A stretch of 64,000 nt of DNA. Source: Alteribacter populi (GTDB lineage Bacteria > Bacillota > Bacilli > Bacillales > Salisediminibacteriaceae). Of the stretch, positions 52,171-61,525 are shown in pieces. Position numbers and translations under genes: made by a program. Position 1 is the stretch's first letter. Each line of letters starts with the position of its first letter. The notes under the pieces are model-generated. The model did no database searches and was not told the DNA's origin. It saw only the letters and a list, made by a program, of their open reading frames with translations. The stretch is from positions 1,386,368-1,450,367 of the forward strand of contig NZ_KZ293963.1 in the NCBI RefSeq assembly GCF_002352765.1, given 5' to 3'.

Positions 52171-53559
52171 TTACGCTCCAGTCATTCTTTGATTAAAGAC
52201 CTTTTGTAAAGCGTCCATCGTTTTACTCAGTTCTTTTTCGTTGTGAGCTGTGGAGATGCTATAACGGTTTAAAGGTTTTGTGTAAATCCCCTCGTTAATT
52301 AGATGCATATCTAGCTCTTTACGAAACGTAAGATCGGCTTTCTGCAAATCACGGTAGTTTTTCACTGAGTTCTTTGTAAAAACCATGTTAAAAATCGTTC
52401 CTATTCCAAGAGCTTGCATCGAAATCCCCTGTTTATCAAAAAACGTCTCCAACTCGCCTTTTAATCCTCTTGTGTATTCTAGTGTTTGTCTGTATTCATT
52501 CTCTAAAACATTTATCGTCGCCAGCCCTGCTGCTAAGATTAACGGATGCCCATTGTACGTACCACTATGAAATAATGTATCCTTAGCGGAAGAGCCCGAA
52601 CTTTGCGACGTATCAAAAACATCACTGCCTTGCTTTGGACTGGAAACTGCCATAATCTGTTTTTTTCCACCAACAACACCAAAAGGAAAACCACCTCCGA
52701 TTACCTTTCCAAGAGTGGTGAGATCCGGAGTGATTTGATAGATACTTTGAGCACCACCTAATGAAGAACGTAACCCTGTTTTTACTTCGTCAAAGATTAA
52801 GACAATTCCTAGCTCCTTCGTAATGTTTCTTAATTGAAACAGAAACGTTTCATCCGCTGGAATAAAGCCTCCTTGGACAGGTTCAATCATCACTGCCGCT
52901 AATTCATCAGCATGTTTCTTTAAAATCCGTTCACAAGCTTTCGCATTATTGAATGGCAGGATAATCGTATTTTTATCATTATCCTTTAATAACCCTGCAG
53001 ATTCCGGTACTGGAAAGGGTTCATCCGCTTCTCCTGCTTTTAACGGGTCGGGATTGATGCTATATAACATTTCATTGTATCCACCATGATAATGACCTTC
53101 GAACTTGGCTACCTTTGATTTCCCGGTAAAGGCAAACGCGAGTCGTAGCGCTAATAGCGTAGCTTCAGTACCAGAATTCGTGTATCGCAGCTGCTCTATT
53201 GAAGGAAAGTATTGTTGAATTTTTTTAGCAAAAGCACCTTCTACTTTATGTGGTGTGCCAAACAAATAGGTACCATCTTTTTTTAACTGCATGTCAATTG
53301 CTTCTTTAATCGAACGATGCCCATGCCCTAACGCCAAGGCACCATAGCCCATTAAATAGTCAACGTATTCATTCCCATCCACATCTGTAAGCCTAGCTTC
53401 CATTCCATGTTTCATAACAATTGGATAAGGAGTAAAATGCTTAATGTTGGCCGTAACACCTCCAGGCAGAATGTTTTCACTCTCTTTCTGAAGCCGGTAC
53501 GACTCTTTCGTTTTACTTAAAAATCGAGGCAAGGGATGAGAAAAATGGTGAATAGCCAT
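52171..53559 (-). CDS. Class III aminotransferase, GSA-aminomutase-like
   Basis: 462 aa from ATG 53559 (AAAGGAG 14 bp upstream; ATG 53583 and 53613 are alternatives). Fold-type I: G-G-V-T-A-N-I-K (family N-term), L-R-Y-T-N-S-G-T-E-A-T, F-D-E-V-K-T-G, and the PLP lysine in T-L-G-K-V-I-G-G-G-F-P. Closest in style to glutamate-1-semialdehyde 2,1-aminomutase and related omega/aspartate-family enzymes. Upstream of RpiR, divergent from the KamA-like gene, so probably one pathway. Substrate unknown. Confidence 0.82.
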   Translation of the reverse strand: MAIHHFSHPLPRFLSKTKESYRLQKESENILPGGVTANIKHFTPYPIVMKHGMEARLTDVDGNEYVDYLMGYGALALGHGHRSIKEAIDMQLKKDGTYLFGTPHKVEGAFAKKIQQYFPSIEQLRYTNSGTEATLLALRLAFAFTGKSKVAKFEGHYHGGYNEMLYSINPDPLKAGEADEPFPVPESAGLLKDNDKNTIILPFNNAKACERILKKHADELAAVMIEPVQGGFIPADETFLFQLRNITKELGIVLIFDEVKTGLRSSLGGAQSIYQITPDLTTLGKVIGGGFPFGVVGGKKQIMAVSSPKQGSDVFDTSQSSGSSAKDTLFHSGTYNGHPLILAAGLATINVLENEYRQTLEYTRGLKGELETFFDKQGISMQALGIGTIFNMVFTKNSVKNYRDLQKADLTFRKELDMHLINEGIYTKPLNRYSISTAHNEKELSKTMDALQKVFNQRMTGA

Positions 53560-53782
53560 AAATAAATGAGCGTCTCCTTTCATTCCTTCATTTTTATGAA
53601 GTATATATTTCATTATATGCTCATTCTTCTCATTTTTGAAGAGAAAATTTCGCCTATTTTTCAAAATGAAAGATTCATTTCAAAATTTACTAATTATTCG
53701 AAATATTAGCCATACTAAACTAGTCTTGTTATAATAAACAAGTAGCTTAACTGCTAGAATCTTCAGAGGAGGGTGATCGTAT

Positions 53783-54958
53783 ATGGCTCAACCAAAGTAC
53801 ATTATGAATCTCGACAAAATTGACCAGATTCCAGAAGAGGAAAAGGAGAAGCTGAAGCAAATTACCGATAAATTTGTATTCAGAGTAAATGATTATTACC
53901 TAAACCTCATTGACTGGAATGACCCGAACGATCCCATTCGCAAGCTCGTGATACCAAATGAAGGGGAATTAGAAGAATATGGACGGTGGGACTCTTCTGA
54001 TGAGGATACGAACTACGTTGTCCCAGGCTGTCAGCATAAGTACACAACAACAGCATTACTTATCGTTTCTGAAGTTTGCGGCGCCTATTGTCGCTACTGC
54101 TTCCGTAAACGTTTATTCCGAAATGATATTAAAGAAGCAATGGCGGATGTACAACCAGGAATCGAATACATAAAAAATCATCCGGAGATTAATAACGTCT
54201 TATTAACTGGTGGTGATTCGTTAATTTTAGCTTCTAAAAAACTGCGAAAAATTATCGAACAACTACGTGAAATTGACCATGTAAAAATCATTCGATTAGG
54301 CTCAAAAATGCCTGTCTTTAATCCGATGCGTATTTACGAAGACGAAGAGCTTTTAAAATTAATTCGTGAATATTCCACTGCGGAAAAACGCATTTACGTT
54401 ATGGCTCACATTAATCATCCGAAAGAGATTACCGAAGAAGCCAAACGAGGCTTTGAAGCTCTTCATGATGCAGGCGCGATTGTCGTCAACCAGACCCCTG
54501 TTCTAAAAGGGATCAACCATGATCCTGAAGTCCTTGCTGAGCTTTTAGACAAATTATCTTGGGCTGGGGTAACCCCTTACTATTTCTTTATCAACCGTCC
54601 GGTAGCCGGAAACAATGATTTCGTTTTATCATTGAAAGAAGCCTACCAGGCAGTCGAAAAAGCGAAAGCGATTACATCTGGCTTAGGAAAACGAGTAAGG
54701 CTATCCATGAGCCACACGTCCGGTAAGATCGAAATCCTTGCCATTGAAGACGGAAAAGCCTATTTAAAATATCATCAATCACGTGATGGCGATTATGGGA
54801 AGTTTGTCGTACTCGACTGCCCTGAGGATGCCTCCTGGTTCGATGACTTACCAGGCAACGAACAATATTGGGAGCCACCATCCAAAAAGCTCGAGACATT
54901 TGAATCTGCCAATGAAAAGATCCGTCTAAAAGAAGAAGAACAGTCTGTTAAATACTAA
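53783..54958 (+). CDS. KamA-like radical SAM protein, lacks the PLP-lysine motif
   Basis: 391 aa, ATG with AGGAGGGTGATC. Radical SAM motif C-G-A-Y-C-R-Y-C (Cys99, 103, 106) and L-L-T-G-G-D-S-L (substrate/SAM-site loop of lysine 2,3-aminomutases), V-N-Q-T-P-V-L-K-G. The end of the barrel reads H-T-S-G-K-I-E-I-L-A (311-320), where KAM has H-T-S-G-Y followed by the A-P-G-G-G-G-K loop that binds PLP. That loop and the substrate Asp before it are absent. So it may not be an aminomutase or may use another PLP lysine. Divergent from the aminotransferase. Confidence 0.78.
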   Translation: MAQPKYIMNLDKIDQIPEEEKEKLKQITDKFVFRVNDYYLNLIDWNDPNDPIRKLVIPNEGELEEYGRWDSSDEDTNYVVPGCQHKYTTTALLIVSEVCGAYCRYCFRKRLFRNDIKEAMADVQPGIEYIKNHPEINNVLLTGGDSLILASKKLRKIIEQLREIDHVKIIRLGSKMPVFNPMRIYEDEELLKLIREYSTAEKRIYVMAHINHPKEITEEAKRGFEALHDAGAIVVNQTPVLKGINHDPEVLAELLDKLSWAGVTPYYFFINRPVAGNNDFVLSLKEAYQAVEKAKAITSGLGKRVRLSMSHTSGKIEILAIEDGKAYLKYHQSRDGDYGKFVVLDCPEDASWFDDLPGNEQYWEPPSKKLETFESANEKIRLKEEEQSVKY

Positions 54959-54975
54959 CGCTAAAATATAACACG

Positions 54976-55006
54976 GCACCTGCTCTTTCTAGGGCGGGTG
55001 TTTTGT
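54976..55006 (+). terminator. Terminator of the KamA-like gene
   Basis: Stem CACCTGC / GCGGGTG, T4. Confidence 0.7.
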
Positions 55007-55135
55007 AGTATTACAATTGGATATTAATCACATCAAAACTTGCTGAGATTCATTGAAAGTTGATCTGTATAAATCATAAAAACGTGTGGCATGAGGCTAG
55101 CTAACCGTTTTATAGTATTTTTACTTTTTCTTTTT

Positions 55136-55168
55136 CAAAAAAAAAGAAACGATGATTTTATTCATCGT
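55136..55168 (-). terminator. Terminator of cydDC
   Basis: Stem GACGATGA / TCATCGTT with eight T on the minus strand. Confidence 0.85.
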
Positions 55169-55199
55169 CCCTTCTCGTAAGTTCACCCTAAACCTTCAA

Positions 55200-56930
55200 C
55201 TAAAGGAGGTTCGTTTCAATTTTCTTCATTTCATAGAAGTAGCCTTCCATCATCATGAGCTCTTCAAACGTACCTGATTCAATAATTCTACCCTTTTCCA
55301 TTACGATAATTTGGTCCATCTTCTCGAGTTCTTTTAATCGGTGGCTAACGAGAACAAGGGTATCTTTATTCTCCTCAGCTTTCTCGTATAAATGTTCGTA
55401 AAGCTGCTGCTCAGTTAATGCATCGACTGAGGAAGTGGGCTCATCTAGAAGCCAAAGAGGCGCTGCCTTTAACATCGCTCTTGCAATAGCTAGTCGCTGC
55501 TTTTCTCCACCAGAGAGATTCTCCCCTTTTTCATATACTAAATCATCTAATGAAAAAGTGTCGAGCGTTACTTTTCCTAGCGCTTTTTGCATTTCTCCAT
55601 CTGTTAACTCATCACCTGCTATTAACAAATTGTCGCGAATCGTGCCATAAAAGAAATGATTCTCTTGTAAAACGACATTCGATGCCTCCCAAACATTTTC
55701 TTGACTCACCTGCTCTATTGACGTGTGATTAAAACGAAGGGTTCCTTTATTTGGAAGAAAAACCTTCGATAAAAGGAGCAGGAGCGTCGATTTCCCAGAA
55801 CCACTAGGGCCTACGATCGCCGTTTTAGAGCCAGTAGCAAGACGAAGGGTCACGTCATGTAACGCTTCACGCTCTTCATCAGGGAAGGAGAAAGAAACAT
55901 TCTCCATTTCGATTACGGGGGCCCGGCTTGTATCCAAATGGACGTTGGCTGATGCCTTTTCTCCTCTCACAACATCGTTTTCTTGATCAACAACTGAAAA
56001 AAGGCGGTTCGATGCGCGTTTACTATTCTCAAAGTGACTCGGGAACACCGCCATCGGATTCGATGTTTCGAACACAGTGAGTGAAATCATCACGAGCATG
56101 GCAAGAAATACGCCATTTAATTGGCCATCAACAACAAAGTAAGCCCCCATTCCAAGAACAATCCAGGCGATAATGAGAGAAATCATATTGTTCACAGACT
56201 CGCCGAATAACGCATGAATTCCTTCTCTTTCTTGTTCACGTAAATAATGGTCGGAAGAATCGGTAAGCTGTTGTTTTTGCCGATCCAGTTGTTGGTGAAT
56301 TTTCAAATCACGAAATCCGTATAAAAATTCTGTTACGTCTGTTGATAAGATGCCTCGCTGTTCTCTTACATGCCGATCGACATGTCTTTGCCGCATTGCA
56401 AAAAGAGCAGGGACAATAAATCCTGTTAATAGAAGGCCGCAAACTAAAGCTAAGGCGACATAGACTGAGAAAAAGGCTGTAAAGAAAATCGTGCTTAAAA
56501 AGACGATAAGCATAACAATCGGCGGATAAAACACGCGAAGGAAATAATTTTGTAACGTCTCTACATCGCCCACGATTCTAGAAAGGAGGTCACCGCTCCG
56601 ATATTTTTGAAAAATACTCGGTGCTAATGGCTCCAGTTTTTCATAAAAATAAACGCGGATGTTACTTAATATTGTAAACGTTGCTTTATGTGAAAAATAC
56701 CGCTCAGCATAACGACTGCCTGCCCTTAAGAAGCTAATAAATTTTATGAAAGCAATGGCAAACGTCAACGTATAAAGAGGAGGCACCAACGCTGCTTTTG
56801 AAACTAAATAACCACTTGTAGCAAAGAGACTTACAGCGGCAATCCCGGCAAGAAAGCCAAAAACGATCGAATACAGCACATGCTTTTTTTCGATGATCAT
56901 AAGTCGTGTCACAATAGCAAAGTCTTTCAT
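55200..56930 (-). CDS. cydC: Thiol reductant ABC exporter subunit CydC
   Basis: 576 aa. Six helices then NBD: Walker A G-P-S-G-S-G-K-S-T, signature L-S-G-G-E-K-Q-R, Walker B L-L-D-E-P-T. Forms a heterodimer with CydD that exports glutathione/cysteine and is needed for cytochrome bd assembly. Four-nt overlap with cydD (ATG-A). Confidence 0.93.
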   Translation of the reverse strand: MKDFAIVTRLMIIEKKHVLYSIVFGFLAGIAAVSLFATSGYLVSKAALVPPLYTLTFAIAFIKFISFLRAGSRYAERYFSHKATFTILSNIRVYFYEKLEPLAPSIFQKYRSGDLLSRIVGDVETLQNYFLRVFYPPIVMLIVFLSTIFFTAFFSVYVALALVCGLLLTGFIVPALFAMRQRHVDRHVREQRGILSTDVTEFLYGFRDLKIHQQLDRQKQQLTDSSDHYLREQEREGIHALFGESVNNMISLIIAWIVLGMGAYFVVDGQLNGVFLAMLVMISLTVFETSNPMAVFPSHFENSKRASNRLFSVVDQENDVVRGEKASANVHLDTSRAPVIEMENVSFSFPDEEREALHDVTLRLATGSKTAIVGPSGSGKSTLLLLLSKVFLPNKGTLRFNHTSIEQVSQENVWEASNVVLQENHFFYGTIRDNLLIAGDELTDGEMQKALGKVTLDTFSLDDLVYEKGENLSGGEKQRLAIARAMLKAAPLWLLDEPTSSVDALTEQQLYEHLYEKAEENKDTLVLVSHRLKELEKMDQIIVMEKGRIIESGTFEELMMMEGYFYEMKKIETNLL

Positions 56931-58657
56931 TGTGATATCCCTCCTTGCTGCACAGACACCATTTCCCGATAATCTGAAACTGACTTCATGAGCTCTTCAT
57001 GTGTTCCTTGTGCAACGATTTCACCATGATCAAGAAAAAGAATCTTATCAGCGTGCGTGATTGTGTGAAGACGATGTGCCACAGTAATAACAGATGACGA
57101 CTGAGCGAGCTCCGCTATAGAAGCTTGTAATATTCGTTCTGTTTGAAGGTCCAGCCCCACTGTCGGCTCATCAAATAAAATAACAGAGGGTTGTTTTAAA
57201 AAGGCACGTGCTAAGGCGATCCTTTGCTTTTCACCGCCAGAAAGTCCTCGTCCTGCTTCACCAATTGGCGTATCATAGCCCCTTCCAAGCCCTTCAATCA
57301 TCTGAGAAATCCCCGCTTTTTCAGCCGCTTTTTTTACTTCTTCTCTTGAAGGTGGGGAAGTGGCTCCGATCGCGATATTCTCTTCAATCGTTCCGGAAAA
57401 TAAATACGGATGCTGAGAAATATAACTTAATTGATCGAACCAATCTTTTTCTTTGTATTCCGTTCGTGAACGATGATTGACAAAGACCTGTCCTTCAGAT
57501 GCGACAAGGCCAGCTAATAAATGTAATAATGTTGTTTTTCCTGAACCACTTCGCCCGACAATTGCAACCTGACTAAACGAAGGAATTTCAGCATCAAGTC
57601 CCTTTAGAGAAAACGCATCGTCACCGTAACTAAACCCTGCCCCTTGTAAAGTAAGCGTTGGCGGCTGCTCACGGGTGTCTAATTTTTGATCCCCCCATTG
57701 GACCGGTTGCTCTGTTTCATCTAACTCTGCCATCACTTTTTTAAAAGCAGCTACACTTCCTCGCCCGGCATGAAAAGCAGCACCTAAGTTTTTCAATGAA
57801 TTAAAGAACTCCGGTACAAGCACTAAAACAAAGAAAGCAGTAAAAAAGGAAATACTTTCGTAAATGACAAGACGAAGACCTACTTCGACTGCAACAAGCC
57901 CTACACTTAGCATCGAAATCAGCTCCATTAATAACGAAGAAATGAACGCTACTTTTAATACGTCCATCGTTGCTTCGCCAAAGCCTAAGCTGCTTTCTCG
58001 GATTAATTCCCGTTGTTGTTTAGCACGACCAAAAAACTTTAGTGTCGTGAGCCCTTGTAAAGTATCAAGAAAACGTGCAGAGAATGCCGTCATTTTTTCC
58101 AACTGCTTGTCTTGCTTTTTCTGAGTCATCCCTCCGATGAGAATCATACAAAATGGGATAAATGGCGCGGTAATAATCATGATCAGTCCAGAATAAGGGT
58201 TTTCAGCAAAAACAGCGATCAAAATCATCAATGGTACAATATAAGTTTGGATCATCTGCGGAAAGTACTTACTAAAATAACTATCCAATTCATCAACCGC
58301 ATCCATCATGACACTCACTTTTTCACCTGATTGCCCTTTTAAAGATGCTTGAATGGGATTTCGTGAAAACTTATTTAATAGCGCCTTACGAAAGTCACCT
58401 TTTACTTTCGCCGCCATTGTCACTCCTGTCCGGCCACTTAAGTAAGCTAACGCTGCTCTTGAAATAAAAATAGCCAGTAAACTAGCTAATAAAGGTGCGA
58501 TTTCTTGAAATGATTCCCCTTTTAGAAAAACGGCATCTACAATCGTGACGATCAAATAAGCTTGTCCAATAATCACTGCACCTAATAACAAGGATAATAA
58601 TATGAGAAATACCACTCGCCTCCTCTGGGCGAATGCCAGCTTTTTTAATTCCTTCAT
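56927..58657 (-). CDS. cydD: Thiol reductant ABC exporter subunit CydD
   Basis: 576 aa. Six helices, Walker A G-R-S-G-S-G-K-T-T, signature L-S-G-G-E-K-Q-R, Walker B I-L-F-D-E-P-T. Partner of CydC. cydAB is not in the window. ATG 58657 with GAGGAGAGC. Likely under Rex control through the site at 58693-58710. Confidence 0.93.
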   Translation of the reverse strand: MKELKKLAFAQRRRVVFLILLSLLLGAVIIGQAYLIVTIVDAVFLKGESFQEIAPLLASLLAIFISRAALAYLSGRTGVTMAAKVKGDFRKALLNKFSRNPIQASLKGQSGEKVSVMMDAVDELDSYFSKYFPQMIQTYIVPLMILIAVFAENPYSGLIMIITAPFIPFCMILIGGMTQKKQDKQLEKMTAFSARFLDTLQGLTTLKFFGRAKQQRELIRESSLGFGEATMDVLKVAFISSLLMELISMLSVGLVAVEVGLRLVIYESISFFTAFFVLVLVPEFFNSLKNLGAAFHAGRGSVAAFKKVMAELDETEQPVQWGDQKLDTREQPPTLTLQGAGFSYGDDAFSLKGLDAEIPSFSQVAIVGRSGSGKTTLLHLLAGLVASEGQVFVNHRSRTEYKEKDWFDQLSYISQHPYLFSGTIEENIAIGATSPPSREEVKKAAEKAGISQMIEGLGRGYDTPIGEAGRGLSGGEKQRIALARAFLKQPSVILFDEPTVGLDLQTERILQASIAELAQSSSVITVAHRLHTITHADKILFLDHGEIVAQGTHEELMKSVSDYREMVSVQQGGISQ

Positions 58658-58692
58658 GTCTATGCTCTCCTCATGTAAAAATCAACGAACAT

Positions 58693-58710
58693 TTGTGATC
58701 CACTTCACAA
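58693..58710. promoter_or_regulatory. Rex-like operator upstream of cydDC
   Basis: TTGTGATCCACTTCACAA, one mismatch to TTGTGAA-N4-TTCACAA, the Rex (NADH-sensing repressor) motif. It is 36-53 bp upstream of the cydD start. The remaining gap to 58969 holds a small palindrome (CCATTATAATGG near 58785) and no gene. Confidence 0.65.
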
Positions 58711-58969
58711 ATTGATATAAAAATGAATGATACTACCTTTATTAAAGTATTGCACTTTAGCCACCTATATAATGTTTATATAGTCCATTATAATGGAAAT
58801 CACCACAAAATACATTGTAAGCACTTAGCGATTTTTTGACTTTTAAATAGTAGATTTGCGAATTTCAATTGTAGCTTAGCATTTTAATCTAGAACGGCGC
58901 TTTTTATTTTGATAAACTAACACAGAAACGAAGCAAAGTAAGACGACGCTGATCTCGGAGGAAATGGCT

Positions 58970-59749
58970 TTGATACGTTCCCTATTTACTACGGTTACTC
59001 TATTATTTCTACTTAGTAGTTGTGGTCTTTTTAAAGAAGAAGAAAACTCCTCTTCATCTCAAGACAACATACAAACGAAAACAGAATACAATAAAAATCC
59101 TTTTTCGATTACTTACGATCCAACTTTAGCAAATAAGACTGATTCAAATACATACTCAATCGTATTGCGCGTACAGCACGTCCGTCCTGATGATTTATCT
59201 GTCGATGATTTATCCTTTCAATGGCCTTCTTTTATTGAAGACGAAAATCATCTTCCCTACGAGGTTCAAAGCGTTAACTACTTTGAAGATGAATATTTGC
59301 AAGAATCTTTAGAATCTCATGAATTTGTCATCGAAATGAACCTAAGCACAGGTGAGGTTGGTCAAAGCAACTATTTCTTTATCCCGTTTATCGTGGATCC
59401 CGTATTGTTTTTGGATGGCTATCCTTTTCATTTTGATCACGATGAGACTGCTACAACTACGATTGGAGATCTTACTCTAGAAGACGTGAAGATATCCGGG
59501 CAAGACGTGTCTTTTGATCTTTATGATCCTTTAGATCAATATGATCGCCCAATGCGGTATCAGATTACGCTAGTTGATAATGAAGAGTTGTATCCGGTGA
59601 CGACCACTCGAACCGAATCGAGTAATGGCCGATCTCAGCTGTTATTAACATTCTCTTCTGAGTCATCTCTTCCTCTTGAATTTCGCATTCGCCGGGAGAC
59701 CGTCCCAGTTCCAAGCTGGCAGTCTACATTTATTTTACCAATTTACTAG
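58970..59749 (+). CDS. Hypothetical lipoprotein
   Basis: 259 aa. TTG 58970 is 8 bp after GGAGG and is a better start than ATG 58964, which is only 2 bp from it. Signal peptide with lipobox L-L-S-S-C-G. The mature part is acidic, beta-rich, with no recognised domain. Single gene; the interrupted dispersed repeat begins shortly after it. Confidence 0.7.
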   Translation: MIRSLFTTVTLLFLLSSCGLFKEEENSSSSQDNIQTKTEYNKNPFSITYDPTLANKTDSNTYSIVLRVQHVRPDDLSVDDLSFQWPSFIEDENHLPYEVQSVNYFEDEYLQESLESHEFVIEMNLSTGEVGQSNYFFIPFIVDPVLFLDGYPFHFDHDETATTTIGDLTLEDVKISGQDVSFDLYDPLDQYDRPMRYQITLVDNEELYPVTTTRTESSNGRSQLLLTFSSESSLPLEFRIRRETVPVPSWQSTFILPIY

Positions 59750-59822
59750 TGACTATGTTAAACAATCACATAAAGAAAAGCCGCATTTGGTCATACCCCT
59801 GTCAAGTAGACAGCTAAAAAAG

Positions 59823-60620
59823 CTAGGCAGCTAGCGCGCATCGATGCTCTATCGGTGCGCGTTTATTTAGTTTCTTTTGGAATCGTTTGTAGTTGTAGTA
59901 ATAAATATAATCTTCAATTGCTTGTCTTAATTCAACTTCTGATTTACACTCAGTCATATACAACTTTTCAGTCTTCAGATGCGAGAAGAAGGATTCAATA
60001 CAGGCATTGTCTAGGCAGTTTCCTTTGCGAGAGTGGCTGCCTTTTACCTGATTTGCTTCTAATCGCGAGTTGTATCGCTTAGACGTATACTGAAAGCCTT
60101 GATCCGAATGGAGAACGGCTTCGAATATATCTTTTTTCATTGTCCATTTTTCTACTGTATCTAATACAAGCTGTAAATCATTTCGTTTAGATAATTGCCA
60201 GCTAACCACCTCGTTGTTAAAAAGACCCTGGATAACTGAAAGATAATAAAAGCGTGAACCATCAGTCACATACGTAATATCAGTAACTAATTTCTGATTA
60301 GGTCCGCATGCCTTAAACTGTCTTTTTAACCGGTTTGGATACTGAACAGAAGGCGCTTGACCATGATATCTGCGCTTTTTTCGAATTTTAGATTGAATGC
60401 CTAATTCTTTCATTAAGCGATAAACCTTTTTATGATTGATCCTATACCCTTCGTCTTGTAAAGCCATGGTGATTCGAGGATAGCCGAACTCTGGATGCTT
60501 AAAATGGATAGCCATGATATGATTTTTGATATCATGGTCCTCTGATTCACGCTCTTCCCGCTCTGCCTTCGTTTTCTTCCACTTATAATAGGCAGCTGGC
60601 TTAATAGAGGCAATTTTCAA
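59823..60620 (-). pseudogene. IS3 OrfB transposase, no longer reachable by frameshift
   Basis: 266 codons. DDE integrase core: T-D-I-T-Y-V, H-S-D-Q-G-F-Q-Y, and E in A-C-I-E-S-F-F. In the normal -1 frameshift product the frame coming from OrfA reads K-Y-E-I-I-E-N-L-K-S-V-Y and then TGA at 60633-60635, just before A-S-R-L-L-K-I. A fusion protein is therefore not made unless the stop is bypassed. The core residues themselves are intact. Confidence 0.8.
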
Positions 60621-60670
60621 CAGCCTTGAAGCTCAATAGACAGATTTCAAATTCTCTATTATTTCGTACT

Positions 60671-61003
60671 TTACTTGTCTTGAGACTCGCTTTCCTCCTC
60701 CACCAGATTTGGATACCGCTTTTTTAAGTAATCTACCTGCGCTTTCAAATAGTCTCTTTCTTCTTCCACAGACTTGAACTTTGTTCTTGGACGGCCTTTG
60801 AGTGGATTTGAGGCCCCTTCCCGAGTATCGAAAGGTTCACCAGCTTTCCATTTTTTCACCCACACCTTCAGTTGAGAACAATTACGAATGCCTAATTCCT
60901 CTGCGGTCTGTTTGTAGCTTTTAGATCCGTTTACATATTTCATTACAGCCTTTAACTTAAATTCTTCTGTATACTGGCGAAACGTTTGCCCTTTTATTGC
61001 CAT
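60671..61003 (-). CDS. IS3 OrfA
   Basis: 110 aa from ATG 61003. N-terminal helix-turn-helix: F-R-Q-Y-T-E-E-F-K-L-K-A-V, Y-K-Q-T-A-E-E-L-G-I; C-terminal leucine-zipper-like Y-L-K-A-Q-V-D-Y-L-K-K-R-Y. Binds IS ends. Intact. Confidence 0.88.
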   Translation of the reverse strand: MAIKGQTFRQYTEEFKLKAVMKYVNGSKSYKQTAEELGIRNCSQLKVWVKKWKAGEPFDTREGASNPLKGRPRTKFKSVEEERDYLKAQVDYLKKRYPNLVEEESESQDK

Positions 61004-61084
61004 GAAAAATCCCCTCCAAGTCACATTCTAACCTCATCATATCTGAGGTTTTTTTCGAATGTCTACTTTAAGGGGATAATATCA

Positions 61085-61290
61085 ATTGCGGTCTTTTATT
61101 AAAGCGGTTTCCTAAAAGATGGTTGCTTTTTGATAAAATAAGCTCTTCGCTCGAATCCGTTACAGGCGGACGCTTTCCGCGGGAAGCGCTGCCACCGCAT
61201 GTATTGTTGCTTTCCCCTGGACGAGCGGCGTGAAGCTAGTTGTCCGCTTATACGTTCTGAACTTTCTAGCTAAAAACCCTACCATCCCAT
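61085..61290. repeat. Dispersed repeat, right half interrupted by the IS3
   Basis: Continues the repeat at 19511 (GGTCTTTTATTAAAGCGG, TTCCTAAAAGATGGTTGC), followed by the GC-rich CTTTCCGCGGGAAGCG core near 61176 and GAGCGGCGTGAAGC near 61222. No gene. Confidence 0.7.
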
Positions 61291-61374
61291 TCGTATCAGG
61301 ACGCTCAATAAAAACTAATATTTTCTAAGTGAGCCTCAAAATTTAACACATGAACGGCTCAAGCCAAGAAAAGC

Positions 61375-61525
61375 GCAAGGCGCCCGTGTACCCGAAGATA
61401 TGCAAATGTTCTGTCCGATAAAAAGTGCTTTCTACTTTTAATCGGGCAGATTATTTGACACGAAACGGTGGCGCCTGGAGCTAGACACAGAAACGTAGAT
61501 TTTTATGCTTTCTTAACTCTTAAAA
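61375..61525. repeat. Short dispersed repeat
   Basis: Begins AAGAAAAGCGCAAGGCGCC and ends CTAGACACAGAAACGTAG...TTTTATGCTTTCTTAACTC. Related copies at 26158 and 62225. It abuts the next gene's stop. Confidence 0.55.

Larger units (their letters stand above)
59788..61084 (-). mobile_element. IS3-family insertion sequence
   Basis: 1297 bp. Ends TGGTCATACCCC and (inverted) TGATATTATCCCC, imperfect 25-bp inverted repeats sharing the inner AAGTAGACA. Direct ATT duplication on both sides (59785-59787, 61085-61087). Removing the element restores GCCGCATTGCGGTC of the dispersed repeat at 19511. Contains OrfA and OrfB. Confidence 0.9.
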
